From the NCBI GenBank assembly GCA_964604915.1, contig CAZSAA010000018.1, positions 1 through 17,543 on the forward strand: a stretch of DNA of 17,543 bases, in the 5' to 3' direction. The notes under the pieces are model-generated. The model had not been told where the DNA came from and did not search any database. It saw only the letters and a program-made list of their open reading frames with translations. The position numbers were made by a program, and so were the translations under genes. This document shows, piece after piece, positions 5,669 to 13,717 of the stretch. Numbering within the stretch: the first letter of the stretch is position 1; each line of letters opens with the position of its first letter. The DNA is from CAZSAA01 sp964604915. GTDB taxonomy: Bacteria > Patescibacteriota > Patescibacteriia > Patescibacteriales > UBA12465.

Positions 5669-7030
5669 TCATTTTGAGTTGATGATAGAAAGAACCTTGT
5701 CCCTCTTTTCCTCCATTATTTTCCGGCTTATTGCCTCTAGATTGAGGCGCATCTTATTTTCCGTGTTCGATCCCCGGACATTGAACCAGAAATCGGCATA
5801 TTTTACGCTTATCCCGTCCAGATAATTTATCTGGCCGTCTTGGAACTCCTCAGCCAGCTTGGCAATGATTCTTTCCTTATCATCCACGTCGCTGTTTATC
5901 TCCCCCGAGTGGAAATAGCGGTTATAGGGGGCGAGGATTTCGGAAGCCGAACCTGGCTTAGAGGACAATATTTCCAAGACCTTGAAAATCATCACCGGGG
6001 GGATCTCGAAGCAGCCGATTTCCATGTTGAGGAAGAAATGGCCGGATGACTCACCCGCGAAATATATATCGTTCTTTAGCATCTCTTCCTTGATCAAGGA
6101 ATGACCAACTCTAGTCATCAGCGGTGTGCCGCCACTAGCCAATATGAGATCCTCGGTTATTTTGCCGGGGCGGACGTCATAGCCGATCTTGCTGGCCGGC
6201 TTTTCCAGAAGGAAGGCTTGAGCAAGAATGCCGCGGATGATAGCTGGGCTTATCGTCTCCCCTTTTTCATTTATGAAGAATATCCGATCGCCGTCACCGT
6301 CGGTAGCGATGCCGAGATTGGCTTTCTCAGATAAGACCAGGCCTTTTAGCTGTTCCAAGTTCTCTTCCTTTAGTGGATCGGCTTCATGGGCCGGGAAGGA
6401 ACCATCTAGTTGAAAATTTAACTCGATAAGGTCGCCAGGCAGCATTTCCTTAAGCCAAGCCAAATACCCCATGCCCATGCTATTGGCGGCATCAGCCGCT
6501 ATCTTCATCGGCTTTATCTTACTCAGGTCGAGATATGACTGGCAATATGAGCGATATTCTTCTTCTATATCCAATACGCTAACGGTACCCAGGGTTTTTG
6601 CTGTCTGGTATTTTTGTGTCCGGATGATTTCCTTTATCTCCTGTATTCCGGTTTCGCCGCTGATGGGAATAGATCTTTCACGCACAAGCTTGAAGCCGTT
6701 CCACTGCTTGGGGTTATGGGAGGCGGAAACCATGATGCCCCCGTCATAGCCATGTTTGGCAACGGCGAAATAGAAGGCAGGGGTGGAAGTGAGGCCGATA
6801 TCGACAACATCTGTACCTGATTCGAGTAGGCCGGCAATCAGTTGCTCTTTAAGGGTAGGGGAGGATAGCCGCATATCGCAAGCTACCACTATCTTCATCT
6901 TCTGCCCGCCCTCTTTTTGGCGGAAAGCGGTATAGGCGAGGCCGAGATCTTTGGCAAAATTATCATCGAAATCTTGTCCGTGTATGCCCCGGATATCGTA
7001 GGCTTTGAAGATGGCGTCATTATTGAACAT
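5669..7030 (-). CDS. Phosphomannomutase/phosphoglucomutase (alpha-D-phosphohexomutase)
   Basis: A cytoplasmic enzyme that moves phosphate between C6 and C1 of mannose or glucose, and so links glycolysis to nucleotide sugars for surface polysaccharides. All four active-site loops are present: the phosphoserine loop VSASHNPKQWNG (101-112, with S104 as the phosphorylated Ser), the Mg2+ loop TDGDGDR (243-249), the sugar-binding loop GESSGH (326-331) and the phosphate-binding loop RGSNTE (419-424). The 453 residues are normal for the family. The start is 4 nt after the upstream gene's stop, so they share a transcript from the promoter at 8220-8248. Substrate preference (Man versus Glc) cannot be told. 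Glucose-1-P from GlgP would be a plausible substrate. Confidence 0.95.
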   Translation of the reverse strand: MFNNDAIFKAYDIRGIHGQDFDDNFAKDLGLAYTAFRQKEGGQKMKIVVACDMRLSSPTLKEQLIAGLLESGTDVVDIGLTSTPAFYFAVAKHGYDGGIMVSASHNPKQWNGFKLVRERSIPISGETGIQEIKEIIRTQKYQTAKTLGTVSVLDIEEEYRSYCQSYLDLSKIKPMKIAADAANSMGMGYLAWLKEMLPGDLIELNFQLDGSFPAHEADPLKEENLEQLKGLVLSEKANLGIATDGDGDRIFFINEKGETISPAIIRGILAQAFLLEKPASKIGYDVRPGKITEDLILASGGTPLMTRVGHSLIKEEMLKNDIYFAGESSGHFFLNMEIGCFEIPPVMIFKVLEILSSKPGSASEILAPYNRYFHSGEINSDVDDKERIIAKLAEEFQDGQINYLDGISVKYADFWFNVRGSNTENKMRLNLEAISRKIMEEKRDKVLSIINSK

Positions 7031-7034
7031 ATGT

Positions 7035-8177
7035 TTAATCGTTATATTTCTTGATTATCGCGATCAGGCTGCCAGCGCCTATCGCTATCACTAGGAACGC
7101 GATGGGGAGGCCGGCATAGGGGATGAGAGATAGTAGTTTAAGTATGATCAACCCTAATACCAGGCATAATATGGCGCGACTAGACCAGTGCTTATTGATG
7201 AATGGAGCGATTAGGCGACCGAGAATGATGGCGCCAGCGGCTTGGCCGGCTAGGATGAGTAATATCCAGAGACAGGCAAGCGTCGCGGCTAAGGGAAGGC
7301 CGATGACGGTAAATAGGAGCAAGATAGCTACAGCTGGCGTAATAATAATAGCAATCGCTCCTTTGAGCAGGAATTTACCGAGCACTTCTTTGGAGAGCCT
7401 TTCGTTAGCTAGGCGTTTCTTGCGATCAATCCAGATCATTACTAACCCTATCGCTAATATCCCAAGGAAGGAGATTAGCCAGGCGCCAAGAGCGGATAGC
7501 CAGGTACCTTCCTTGATCGGCAATGTTTCTTCCCGGATTTCTCCGTCGATATCGGCTTGGTCGGCGATATTGATATTTTGTTGGCAGCAATAGGTTAGGT
7601 CGCCAGCTATCTTAGCTTGAGAGGCAACATTGATGGTGCCCTGCCCCTCTTCTCCGTCTACCCGGATGTTAGCATTCTTGCCCACCATACCGGAGAGGAT
7701 AACGCTGTTGCCTCGGGCGTGGAGACGGCCCTTAATGTCGCCTCTGATCTCGATCTGGCTAGCCGCGGCAAAAACATCCCAAGCTACTTGCGATTCGCGG
7801 TCAAGTATCAGGCTATTGGCCATAGCGCTCACATTACGGGCGATCTCGCCTTTGACGTTCAAACTGTTGGCTAATATCCTCAGGTTGCCACCTACCTTTC
7901 CTTGAATATCAATGGTCTGGCCGATAGCGATGATATCACCAGCTACCTCGCCACTCACAGATATATTTTGGGCGGCGACGATAAGGTCACCGTTTATTAC
8001 GCCGTCGATAGCGATGTTTTGTCCGCTGGCATAGAAGCTGCCGTCGATAATTTGGTTATGTGGGATGTATACCGACCCTTTGCTTTCCCACTCGGCCGCA
8101 TGGCTGTTGCTGGGCAAGAGAAATAGGGTGAGAGCGAGGATGGCGGCGCTGAGGCCGAATTTAGCGAGTTGATTCAT
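7035..8177 (-). CDS. Exported bactofilin-like beta-helix protein with C-terminal membrane domain
   Basis: A signal peptide covers residues 1-27, with likely cleavage at SHA|A (27/28). Residues 40-215 form a repeat-rich right-handed beta-helix-like region of short G-D-hydrophobic turns (GVINGDLIVAA, GEVAGDIIAIG, GKVGGNLRILA), as in DUF583/bactofilins. Five hydrophobic helices follow near 228-250, 270-292, 294-320, 334-350 and 352-375. The domain therefore lies outside the cytoplasmic membrane, in contrast to cytoskeletal bactofilins, which are cytosolic. The two consecutive Cys at 197-198 are notable. It is the first gene of the operon with the phosphohexomutase. A scaffold for envelope or surface-polymer assembly is a reasonable guess, not shown by sequence. 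Confidence 0.85.
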   Translation of the reverse strand: MNQLAKFGLSAAILALTLFLLPSNSHAAEWESKGSVYIPHNQIIDGSFYASGQNIAIDGVINGDLIVAAQNISVSGEVAGDIIAIGQTIDIQGKVGGNLRILANSLNVKGEIARNVSAMANSLILDRESQVAWDVFAAASQIEIRGDIKGRLHARGNSVILSGMVGKNANIRVDGEEGQGTINVASQAKIAGDLTYCCQQNINIADQADIDGEIREETLPIKEGTWLSALGAWLISFLGILAIGLVMIWIDRKKRLANERLSKEVLGKFLLKGAIAIIITPAVAILLLFTVIGLPLAATLACLWILLILAGQAAGAIILGRLIAPFINKHWSSRAILCLVLGLIILKLLSLIPYAGLPIAFLVIAIGAGSLIAIIKKYND

Positions 8178-8182
8178 ATTGC

Positions 8183-8211
8183 TTGAGATTATTGAAGAAT
8201 GATTGTATCAT
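8183..8211 (+). promoter_or_regulatory. Promoter of elp3
   Basis: TTGAGA (8183-8188), a 17-nt spacer and TATCAT (8206-8211) each match five of six consensus bases. The start near 8218 gives an 18-nt leader before the ATG at 8236. This argues against the in-frame TTG at 8203, which would lie upstream of transcription. Confidence 0.7.
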
Positions 8212-8219
8212 TACTTTAC

Positions 8220-8248
8220 ATTATACGGAAAAAAGATGCGTGAAGCAA
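8220..8248 (-). promoter_or_regulatory. Promoter of the bactofilin-like/phosphohexomutase operon
   Basis: On the minus strand TTGCTT (8248-8243), 17 nt and TATAAT (8225-8220) form a strong promoter. The leader to the ATG at 8177 is about 36 nt. It overlaps the start of elp3 and faces the elp3 promoter, so the two may interfere. Confidence 0.7.
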
Positions 8249-9846
8249 TCAAAAAATTAGTTAATAAAGCGGAAAATCGGGTGATAGACCGAGCCTATTT
8301 AGCTAAGATAAAGCGAGAAATATCGTCTCAGTTTACCATTCCCAATCTCCTTAACGCCACCATCCTCAAGGAATATCGCCGATTGTTGGCGGCGGACGAA
8401 ATATCTCCCAATCTGTCCTTGGAACATTCCCTGATCAAGCGCGCCATCCGGACTATGTCCGGCATCGCGCCAGTAGCAGTGCTGACTAAACCCTTCCCCT
8501 GTCCGGGAACTTGCGCCTACTGCCCACATGAAAAGGATGTCCCAGTCAGCTATCTTTCTAATGAGCCGGCCGTGATGCGCGCCATCCGTTGCCACTATGA
8601 CCCATATTGGCAAGTCATCTCCCGTTTGCGATTATTGGAGGATAACGGCCATCAGCCCGATAAGATAGAGCTGATCGTGATTGGCGGTACTTGGAGTTAT
8701 CTGCCGGAGAAATATAAGTATTGGTATATTGCCAATTGTTTCCGGGCAGCTAACGATTTTGCCAGAATTAGGCAGGGTATATCGGCTAAGCCTATATATT
8801 CGCCGTTGAAGCTTTCTTCAAGCCTCGTTAAGCTCAAAGATGATTTAATGAGAGAGCAGGAAAAGAACGAGAAGGCACTATACCATATCATCGGGCTCAC
8901 GCTCGAGACTAGGCCAGATTATATCGATGAGACAGAGGTTTTGCAGATGCGGGAGCTCGGCTGTACCCGAGTAGAACTGGGCGTACAGGCGATAGATGAT
9001 GATATCTTGAAGCTAAACAAGCGCGGACACGGCGTCGCCGAAGTAGCTATGGCTACTAAGCTTTTGCGCCAGTCCGGCTTCAAAGTCACCTACCACATCA
9101 TGCCGGCACTGCCTGGTTCCAATCCAGAAAAAGACGTCGAGATGTTTGCTCAGTTGTTTGGTGATGAGCGCTTCCAACCTGACCAGATCAAGTTCTATCC
9201 CACGGTTGTCACTAAAGGTAGTCTCCTATATCGCTGGTACCAGCAAGGGAAATATCAACCATATACCGATAGCCAGTTGCAAGATATCATCATCCGCTCT
9301 AAGGCGATAGTACCGCGTTATGTCCGTATCATCCGTCTTATCCGCGATATTCCGGCCGAGTCTATCGTCGCCGGCAACAAGATTACCAATCTGCGCCAGA
9401 TCATGGAGCAGCAAGGCGTCAAGTGTAATTGCATCCGTTGCCGCGAAGTGGGAGATGGGGAAATACAGGGGGAGGCTCATTTGTTCGTCGATACGTATCA
9501 GGCGAGCGGCGGCCAGGAGTATTTTATCAGCTTCGAAGACGGAAAACGACGCCAGCTATATGGTTTTTGCCGGCTAAGGATTGACAAGGAAAGTCCGGTC
9601 TCTCCCGCTATCATCCGCGAGTTACACGTATATGGCCAGTTAGCACCGGTCGGCCAAATCGGAAAGATTCAGCATCAAGGCTTGGGCCGGAAGCTTATCG
9701 CCCAAGCGGAAAAGATTGCTCAGACGGAAGGCGCCGCCAAGTTGGCCGTGATATCAGGGGTCGGAGTACGGGGGTATTACAGGAAATTTGGCTATAGATT
9801 GAAAAAAACGTATATGGTGAAATCTTTGACAAAACCTAAGCGCTAA
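8236..9846 (+). CDS. elp3: Elp3-type tRNA wobble-uridine carboxymethylating enzyme (radical SAM + GNAT)
   Basis: Elp3 uses a radical-SAM [4Fe-4S] centre and an acetyl-CoA (GNAT) domain to make cm5U34 from acetyl-CoA on tRNA wobble uridines. From the ATG at 8236 the protein has 536 residues. The iron-sulfur motif PFPCPGTCAYCP (about 86-97) has Cys at 89, 93 and 96, i.e. CX3CX2C. It is followed by the Elp3-specific EPAVMRAIRCHYDP. Radical-SAM strands follow (IELIVIGGTW, LTLETRPDYI, VELGVQAIDD, YHIMPALPGS). The C-terminal GNAT domain carries QHQGLGRKL (about 479-487), the acetyl-CoA loop, and GVRGYYRKFGY (about 510-520). I chose 8236 over a TTG at 8203 because of a weak GGA before it and the promoter position. 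Bacteria usually use MnmE/MnmG for this position. Confidence 0.93.
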   Translation: MREAIKKLVNKAENRVIDRAYLAKIKREISSQFTIPNLLNATILKEYRRLLAADEISPNLSLEHSLIKRAIRTMSGIAPVAVLTKPFPCPGTCAYCPHEKDVPVSYLSNEPAVMRAIRCHYDPYWQVISRLRLLEDNGHQPDKIELIVIGGTWSYLPEKYKYWYIANCFRAANDFARIRQGISAKPIYSPLKLSSSLVKLKDDLMREQEKNEKALYHIIGLTLETRPDYIDETEVLQMRELGCTRVELGVQAIDDDILKLNKRGHGVAEVAMATKLLRQSGFKVTYHIMPALPGSNPEKDVEMFAQLFGDERFQPDQIKFYPTVVTKGSLLYRWYQQGKYQPYTDSQLQDIIIRSKAIVPRYVRIIRLIRDIPAESIVAGNKITNLRQIMEQQGVKCNCIRCREVGDGEIQGEAHLFVDTYQASGGQEYFISFEDGKRRQLYGFCRLRIDKESPVSPAIIRELHVYGQLAPVGQIGKIQHQGLGRKLIAQAEKIAQTEGAAKLAVISGVGVRGYYRKFGYRLKKTYMVKSLTKPKR

Positions 9847-9854
9847 ACTAAGAT
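9826..9854 (+). promoter_or_regulatory. Promoter for the glyA operon, inside the end of elp3
   Basis: A perfect TTGACA (9826-9831) with a 17-nt spacer precedes TAAGAT (9849-9854, four of six). TATAAT at 9860-9865 is an alternative but lacks a well-placed -35. Transcription would start near 9861, about 14 nt before the ATG. Confidence 0.55.
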
Positions 9855-9874
9855 TATTATATAATTAAACTCTT

Positions 9875-11122
9875 ATGAAATATGATCATCTGCTAAAAAG
9901 CGATCCCCAAGCTTTTTCAGCTATGCAGGCGGAAGCGCGGCGCCAAGATGAGGAGATCGAGCTGATCGCCTCGGAAAACTATATCTCACCTGCCGTCATG
10001 GAGGCCTTGGCGACGCCGCTCACTAATAAATATAGCGAAGGCTATCCCGGTCACCGCTATTACGGTGGTAACGAGCAGATAGATGTGGTGGAAAATTTGG
10101 CGATCGACCGTCTCAAGCAACTTTTTTCCGCCCAGCATGCCAATGTGCAGCCCCTGTCCGGATCGCCAGCTAATGCCGCGGTCTACATGGCCTTCCTCGA
10201 ACCAGGCGACAAGGTATTGGGCCTTAAACTCGATCATGGTGGCCATCTTTCTCACGGCCACAAGGTAAATTTTTCTGGGCGCCTATATAATTTTGTCCAG
10301 TATGGCGTAGATGAGACCGGCTATATCGATATGGCTGAAGTCCGGCGTATCGCCTTGGCTGAAAAACCGAAGATGATCGTGGCGGGTTTTAGCGCATACT
10401 CCCGGGAAGTTGATTGGCAAGGCTTCAAAGATATCGCGGACGAAGTAGGCGCCTATACCTTTGCCGACATCGCCCATATCGCTGGACTAATCGCCGGCAA
10501 GCAGATAAGCAACCCCGTACCTATATTCGATGTCGTTTCTAGTACTACGCATAAGACATTGCGCGGACCTAGGGGGGCAATAATAATGTGCCAGGAAAAT
10601 TTTGCCAAGCAGATCGACCGAGCGGTTTTTCCTGGAATGCAGGGTGGGCCGCATGATAATGTTACGCTGGCTAAGGCGGTCGCTTTCGGCGAAGCGCTAA
10701 GGCCTGACTTTTCCGAGTATGCTAAACAGGTTATTACTAATGCTAAGGCAATGGCCTCACGTTTCTTAGAACTCGGCTACCGCATAGTTTCCGGTGGTAC
10801 TGACAACCACCTTTTCCTGCTCGATATGACAAGCAGCGGTATTGGGGGCAAAGAGGCGGAAAAGGCTCTAGAACAATCTGGTATTTCCGTTTCCCGATCC
10901 ACTATCCCTAATGACCCTAATCCCCCCATGAATCCGTCCGGTATCCGGATCGGTACACCAGCAATCACTACTCGCGGTTTCAGGGAGGAAGAATGTCGCC
11001 GGGTGGCCGAATTGATTGACAGGGCCTTCAAGAATTCGGAAAATGCCCTAGCCCTTACCGCAATCAGGGAGGAAGTAAAGGCGATGGGAAGGAAATTTCC
11101 CATCCCTACCACTATTGATTAA
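9875..11122 (+). CDS. glyA: Serine hydroxymethyltransferase
   Basis: This PLP enzyme converts serine and tetrahydrofolate to glycine and 5,10-methylene-THF, the main source of one-carbon units. It is 415 residues long, the normal bacterial size. The early conserved block is IELIASENYISPAVMEA (28-44). The substrate and folate region includes NKYSEGYPGHRYYGG (51-65), with the family's EGYPG. The PLP-binding segment is SSTTHKTLRGPRG (222-234), where K227 is the Schiff-base lysine, preceded by the usual DIAHIAG (198-204). It is the first gene of a glyA-folD pair (7-nt gap), so both steps of the one-carbon cycle are made together. The start has no clear Shine-Dalgarno. Confidence 0.97.
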   Translation: MKYDHLLKSDPQAFSAMQAEARRQDEEIELIASENYISPAVMEALATPLTNKYSEGYPGHRYYGGNEQIDVVENLAIDRLKQLFSAQHANVQPLSGSPANAAVYMAFLEPGDKVLGLKLDHGGHLSHGHKVNFSGRLYNFVQYGVDETGYIDMAEVRRIALAEKPKMIVAGFSAYSREVDWQGFKDIADEVGAYTFADIAHIAGLIAGKQISNPVPIFDVVSSTTHKTLRGPRGAIIMCQENFAKQIDRAVFPGMQGGPHDNVTLAKAVAFGEALRPDFSEYAKQVITNAKAMASRFLELGYRIVSGGTDNHLFLLDMTSSGIGGKEAEKALEQSGISVSRSTIPNDPNPPMNPSGIRIGTPAITTRGFREEECRRVAELIDRAFKNSENALALTAIREEVKAMGRKFPIPTTID

Positions 11123-11129
11123 ATAGCAT

Positions 11130-11954
11130 ATGAAGATAATCGACGGGAAAGTATTGGCGGAAAAGATCAAGGATGATATTGCCGCCAGGATATTTGATTT
11201 AAAGGGGTTGCGCCCTAATCTGGCCATCATAATCGTCGGCGAGCGGGAGGACTCGAAGCTATATGTCTCGCTCAAGGAACGGGAAGGCAAGCGAGTGGGC
11301 GTGGATGTCCATGTATATCGCTTGGAAGAAACTTTTCCTCAAGCTGACCTTATCGAAGTAATTAGCTTCCTAAACAATGACCCGATGATAGATGGCATCC
11401 TGGTACAGTTGCCACTACCGGCGCATTTGGATACGGACGCCGTAATTTTGGCAATCGACCCAACTAAGGATGTAGACGGCTTCCGGGCTGGCCATCCTGA
11501 TTTTGTATCTTCGCCGGTCGTCGGCGCGGTCAGAGCGTGTTTAGATAGCATTGGTGGTGATTTTTTTGGCCAGAAGGCTTGCCTTATGTATAACTCGGAG
11601 GCGTTCGCTAAAGAAATGAAGCCGGCCCTGGAAAAACAGGGTTTGGCTCTGTCGCTTTGCCAAGGGCTCGATAATCCGGCTAATTTGGCGGCCTTAGCAG
11701 AGAGCGATATAGTGGTATCGGCCCTCGGGCGTCCCCGGGCCATTACCGGTGAGATGATAAAGAAGGGGAGCGTACTGATAGACATCGGCATAACCAAGGT
11801 TGAGGGAAAGGTGTACGGTGACTTCGATCGTGAAACAGTCGAGGAAAAGGCTGCTTGGCTCACACCAGTCCCAGGCGGCATCGGCCCCCTTACCGTCGCC
11901 TGCCTGTTGAAGAACGTGCTGGCCATATTTGAAAACAAACAAAAGAAAGGATGA
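11130..11954 (+). CDS. folD: Methylene-THF dehydrogenase/cyclohydrolase FolD, divergent cofactor site
   Basis: The bifunctional enzyme oxidises 5,10-methylene-THF with NAD(P)+ and then hydrolyses methenyl-THF to 10-formyl-THF. The substrate half is well conserved: SKLYVSLKEREGKRVG (42-57) with Tyr45 and the catalytic Lys49, then DGILVQLPLP and PTKDVDGF, and at the end TPVPGGIGPLTVACLLKN. The cofactor half is not. Where most FolD have PCTPxG and the VIGRSxIVG loop, this protein has SSPVVGAVRA and CLMYNSEAFAKEM. The Arg/Ser that bind the NADP phosphate are missing, so cofactor choice or dehydrogenase activity may differ. It overlaps recQ by 4 nt (ATGA). Confidence 0.92.
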   Translation: MKIIDGKVLAEKIKDDIAARIFDLKGLRPNLAIIIVGEREDSKLYVSLKEREGKRVGVDVHVYRLEETFPQADLIEVISFLNNDPMIDGILVQLPLPAHLDTDAVILAIDPTKDVDGFRAGHPDFVSSPVVGAVRACLDSIGGDFFGQKACLMYNSEAFAKEMKPALEKQGLALSLCQGLDNPANLAALAESDIVVSALGRPRAITGEMIKKGSVLIDIGITKVEGKVYGDFDRETVEEKAAWLTPVPGGIGPLTVACLLKNVLAIFENKQKKG

Positions 11955-13717
11955 CTCAAGATAATAGTAAGCGAGCTTTGGAGATATTGAAGACTCATTT
12001 CGGATATGAGTCTTTTCGTCCCGGTCAACAGGAGGCGATCGAGGCGGTCATTGGCGGCCGCGACACTATCGCCATCCTTCCGACTGGTGGTGGTAAATCC
12101 ATGATATATCAGCTACCGGCTTTGTTGGCTGACGGCGTGACCATTGTCGTCTCCCCTCTCATCGCCCTGATGAAGGATCAGGTATCGGCGCTCGAGAAGC
12201 TTGGCATCCCCGTTACCTTCATCAATTCTTCAATATCGTTGTCGGAATCAAGCAAGCGCCTTTCCCTATTGCGTCAAGGAGCGTATAAGCTGGTGTATAT
12301 TGCCCCCGAACGTTTCTATAACCAATCCTTTTCGGATAGCCTAGCCGATCTCAAGGTTTCCATCTTCGCTATTGACGAGGCGCATTGCATCAGTCAGTGG
12401 GGACACGACTTTCGTCCCAGCTATCTTTCTCTCCGTCGTATCATCGCTAAACTCGGCAACCCTACCGTAGTAGCGCTCACCGCTACGGCCACGCCGGAAG
12501 TAAAGGAAGATATCGTCCGCCAGCTCGACCTCAAGGACCCGAAGTTCGTGGTAACCGGCTTCGCTCGGCCTAATCTCCAATTGGCGGTGGTACCGGCCAG
12601 CAACGGGCAGAAGATTGAATCTATAGTGGAACTAATCGGTAATACTCCAGGCTCAGGCGTGGTCTATACCGGTACCAGGGCTAAAGCGGATGAATTGGCG
12701 GAAATGCTTAGCGATAGCGGAGTGAAGGCAGTGGTATATCACGCCGGGATGGATGGCGAGAGCCGCGAATGGGTGCAGGAACAATTCATGTCTGGCGCCG
12801 CTCAGGTAGTCGTCGCGACCAATGCTTTCGGACTAGGTATCGACAAGAAAGATATCCGTTTTGTCATCCATCACGATTTGCCAGGCACCATCGAGGCATA
12901 CTATCAAGAAGCCGGCCGCGCCGGCCGCGATGGCCAGGAAAGCTTCTGCCTGTTGTTCCATTCATCTCAAGATCGGTATCTGCGGGAGTTTTTCATCAAA
13001 GGTGATAATCCTAGCCCTAGAATCATTCAGGAGGTCTTCGATTATCTGCTTTCTCGCGAAAGTGAACGCTTGGAGCGGCATGAGCAATCCATCCTCCTCA
13101 CGTATTCGGAAATATCCAAGAATCTTTCAGAAGCCGTCCCGGAAATGGCGATCGGCACTTGCCTGAAGATCTTGGAGCGGGGCGGGTATATTTCTCGGCC
13201 ACGGGAAAAGAACGCCAGCAGTTTTCTTAAATTAGAGATAAGTTTGGAAAAGGCCCTTGAATCAATCGGCCCGCGGGCTAAGAGCCAGCGCGAGATATTG
13301 CTAGCTATATATGAAACGTTTTCCAACCGTTTAGAGGAAGGCTTGGATATCAGCTTAGAAGAAGTGGCCGCCAAGATCGGGGAGAAGAAAGACAAGATTG
13401 CCCGAGCTGTCAAAAAATTGGGCGAGCTAGGCGTCATGGAATATCGTCCCCCGTTCAAGGGGACAGAGATAAAGCTAATCAAAGCTGATGGCGAGCTCGA
13501 TATTGATTATGAAGCGCTCAAGATAAAGGCACAGCGGGCATATGACAAGCTCGATGAGATGGAGGCATATGCCTTCACTTCTTCCTGCCGCCAACAGTTC
13601 ATCCTCAGCTATTTCGGTGACCTAGATTCCGCTCCTTGCGGCAAATGTGATAATTGCCTACGCAAGGCCGCTGGAGTCAAGGACTATCGCGATAGGGAGT
13701 ATCTTGATTCGGTATGA
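11951..13717 (+). CDS. recQ: RecQ-family ATP-dependent DNA helicase
   Basis: RecQ unwinds DNA 3' to 5' in recombination and repair. Motif 0 is RPGQQEAI (24-31, Gln27), Walker A is LPTGGGKS (43-50, K49), the DEAH box is IDEAHCISQWGHDFRPSY (141-158) and motif VI is QEAGRAGRDG (319-328). Four Cys of the zinc site come at C546, C563, C566 and C569 (CRQQFILSYFG then CGKCDNC). In E. coli RecQ the zinc site follows the helicase core directly. Here about 200 residues lie between core and zinc site, including winged-helix-like parts (about 370-510). No HRDC domain follows, and the protein ends 19 residues after the last Cys. It starts in the ATGA overlap with folD and ends in another with the methyltransferase. 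Confidence 0.95.
   Translation: MTQDNSKRALEILKTHFGYESFRPGQQEAIEAVIGGRDTIAILPTGGGKSMIYQLPALLADGVTIVVSPLIALMKDQVSALEKLGIPVTFINSSISLSESSKRLSLLRQGAYKLVYIAPERFYNQSFSDSLADLKVSIFAIDEAHCISQWGHDFRPSYLSLRRIIAKLGNPTVVALTATATPEVKEDIVRQLDLKDPKFVVTGFARPNLQLAVVPASNGQKIESIVELIGNTPGSGVVYTGTRAKADELAEMLSDSGVKAVVYHAGMDGESREWVQEQFMSGAAQVVVATNAFGLGIDKKDIRFVIHHDLPGTIEAYYQEAGRAGRDGQESFCLLFHSSQDRYLREFFIKGDNPSPRIIQEVFDYLLSRESERLERHEQSILLTYSEISKNLSEAVPEMAIGTCLKILERGGYISRPREKNASSFLKLEISLEKALESIGPRAKSQREILLAIYETFSNRLEEGLDISLEEVAAKIGEKKDKIARAVKKLGELGVMEYRPPFKGTEIKLIKADGELDIDYEALKIKAQRAYDKLDEMEAYAFTSSCRQQFILSYFGDLDSAPCGKCDNCLRKAAGVKDYRDREYLDSV

Noticed and set aside
7123..7905. Plus-strand open frames over the bactofilin-like gene
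   Set aside because: They are complementary to a gene with a clear signal peptide, repeats and membrane helices, and have no motif or promoter of their own.
8203..8235. TTG at 8203 as the start of elp3
   Set aside because: It adds 11 residues (MYHYFTLYGKK) with no Shine-Dalgarno, and it lies before the expected transcription start from the 8183-8211 promoter. ATG 8236 is better.
11339..12028. 229-codon open frame on the minus strand over folD and recQ
   Set aside because: It is antisense to two clear genes, has a Ser/Thr/Pro-rich composition typical of shadow frames and shows no motif.
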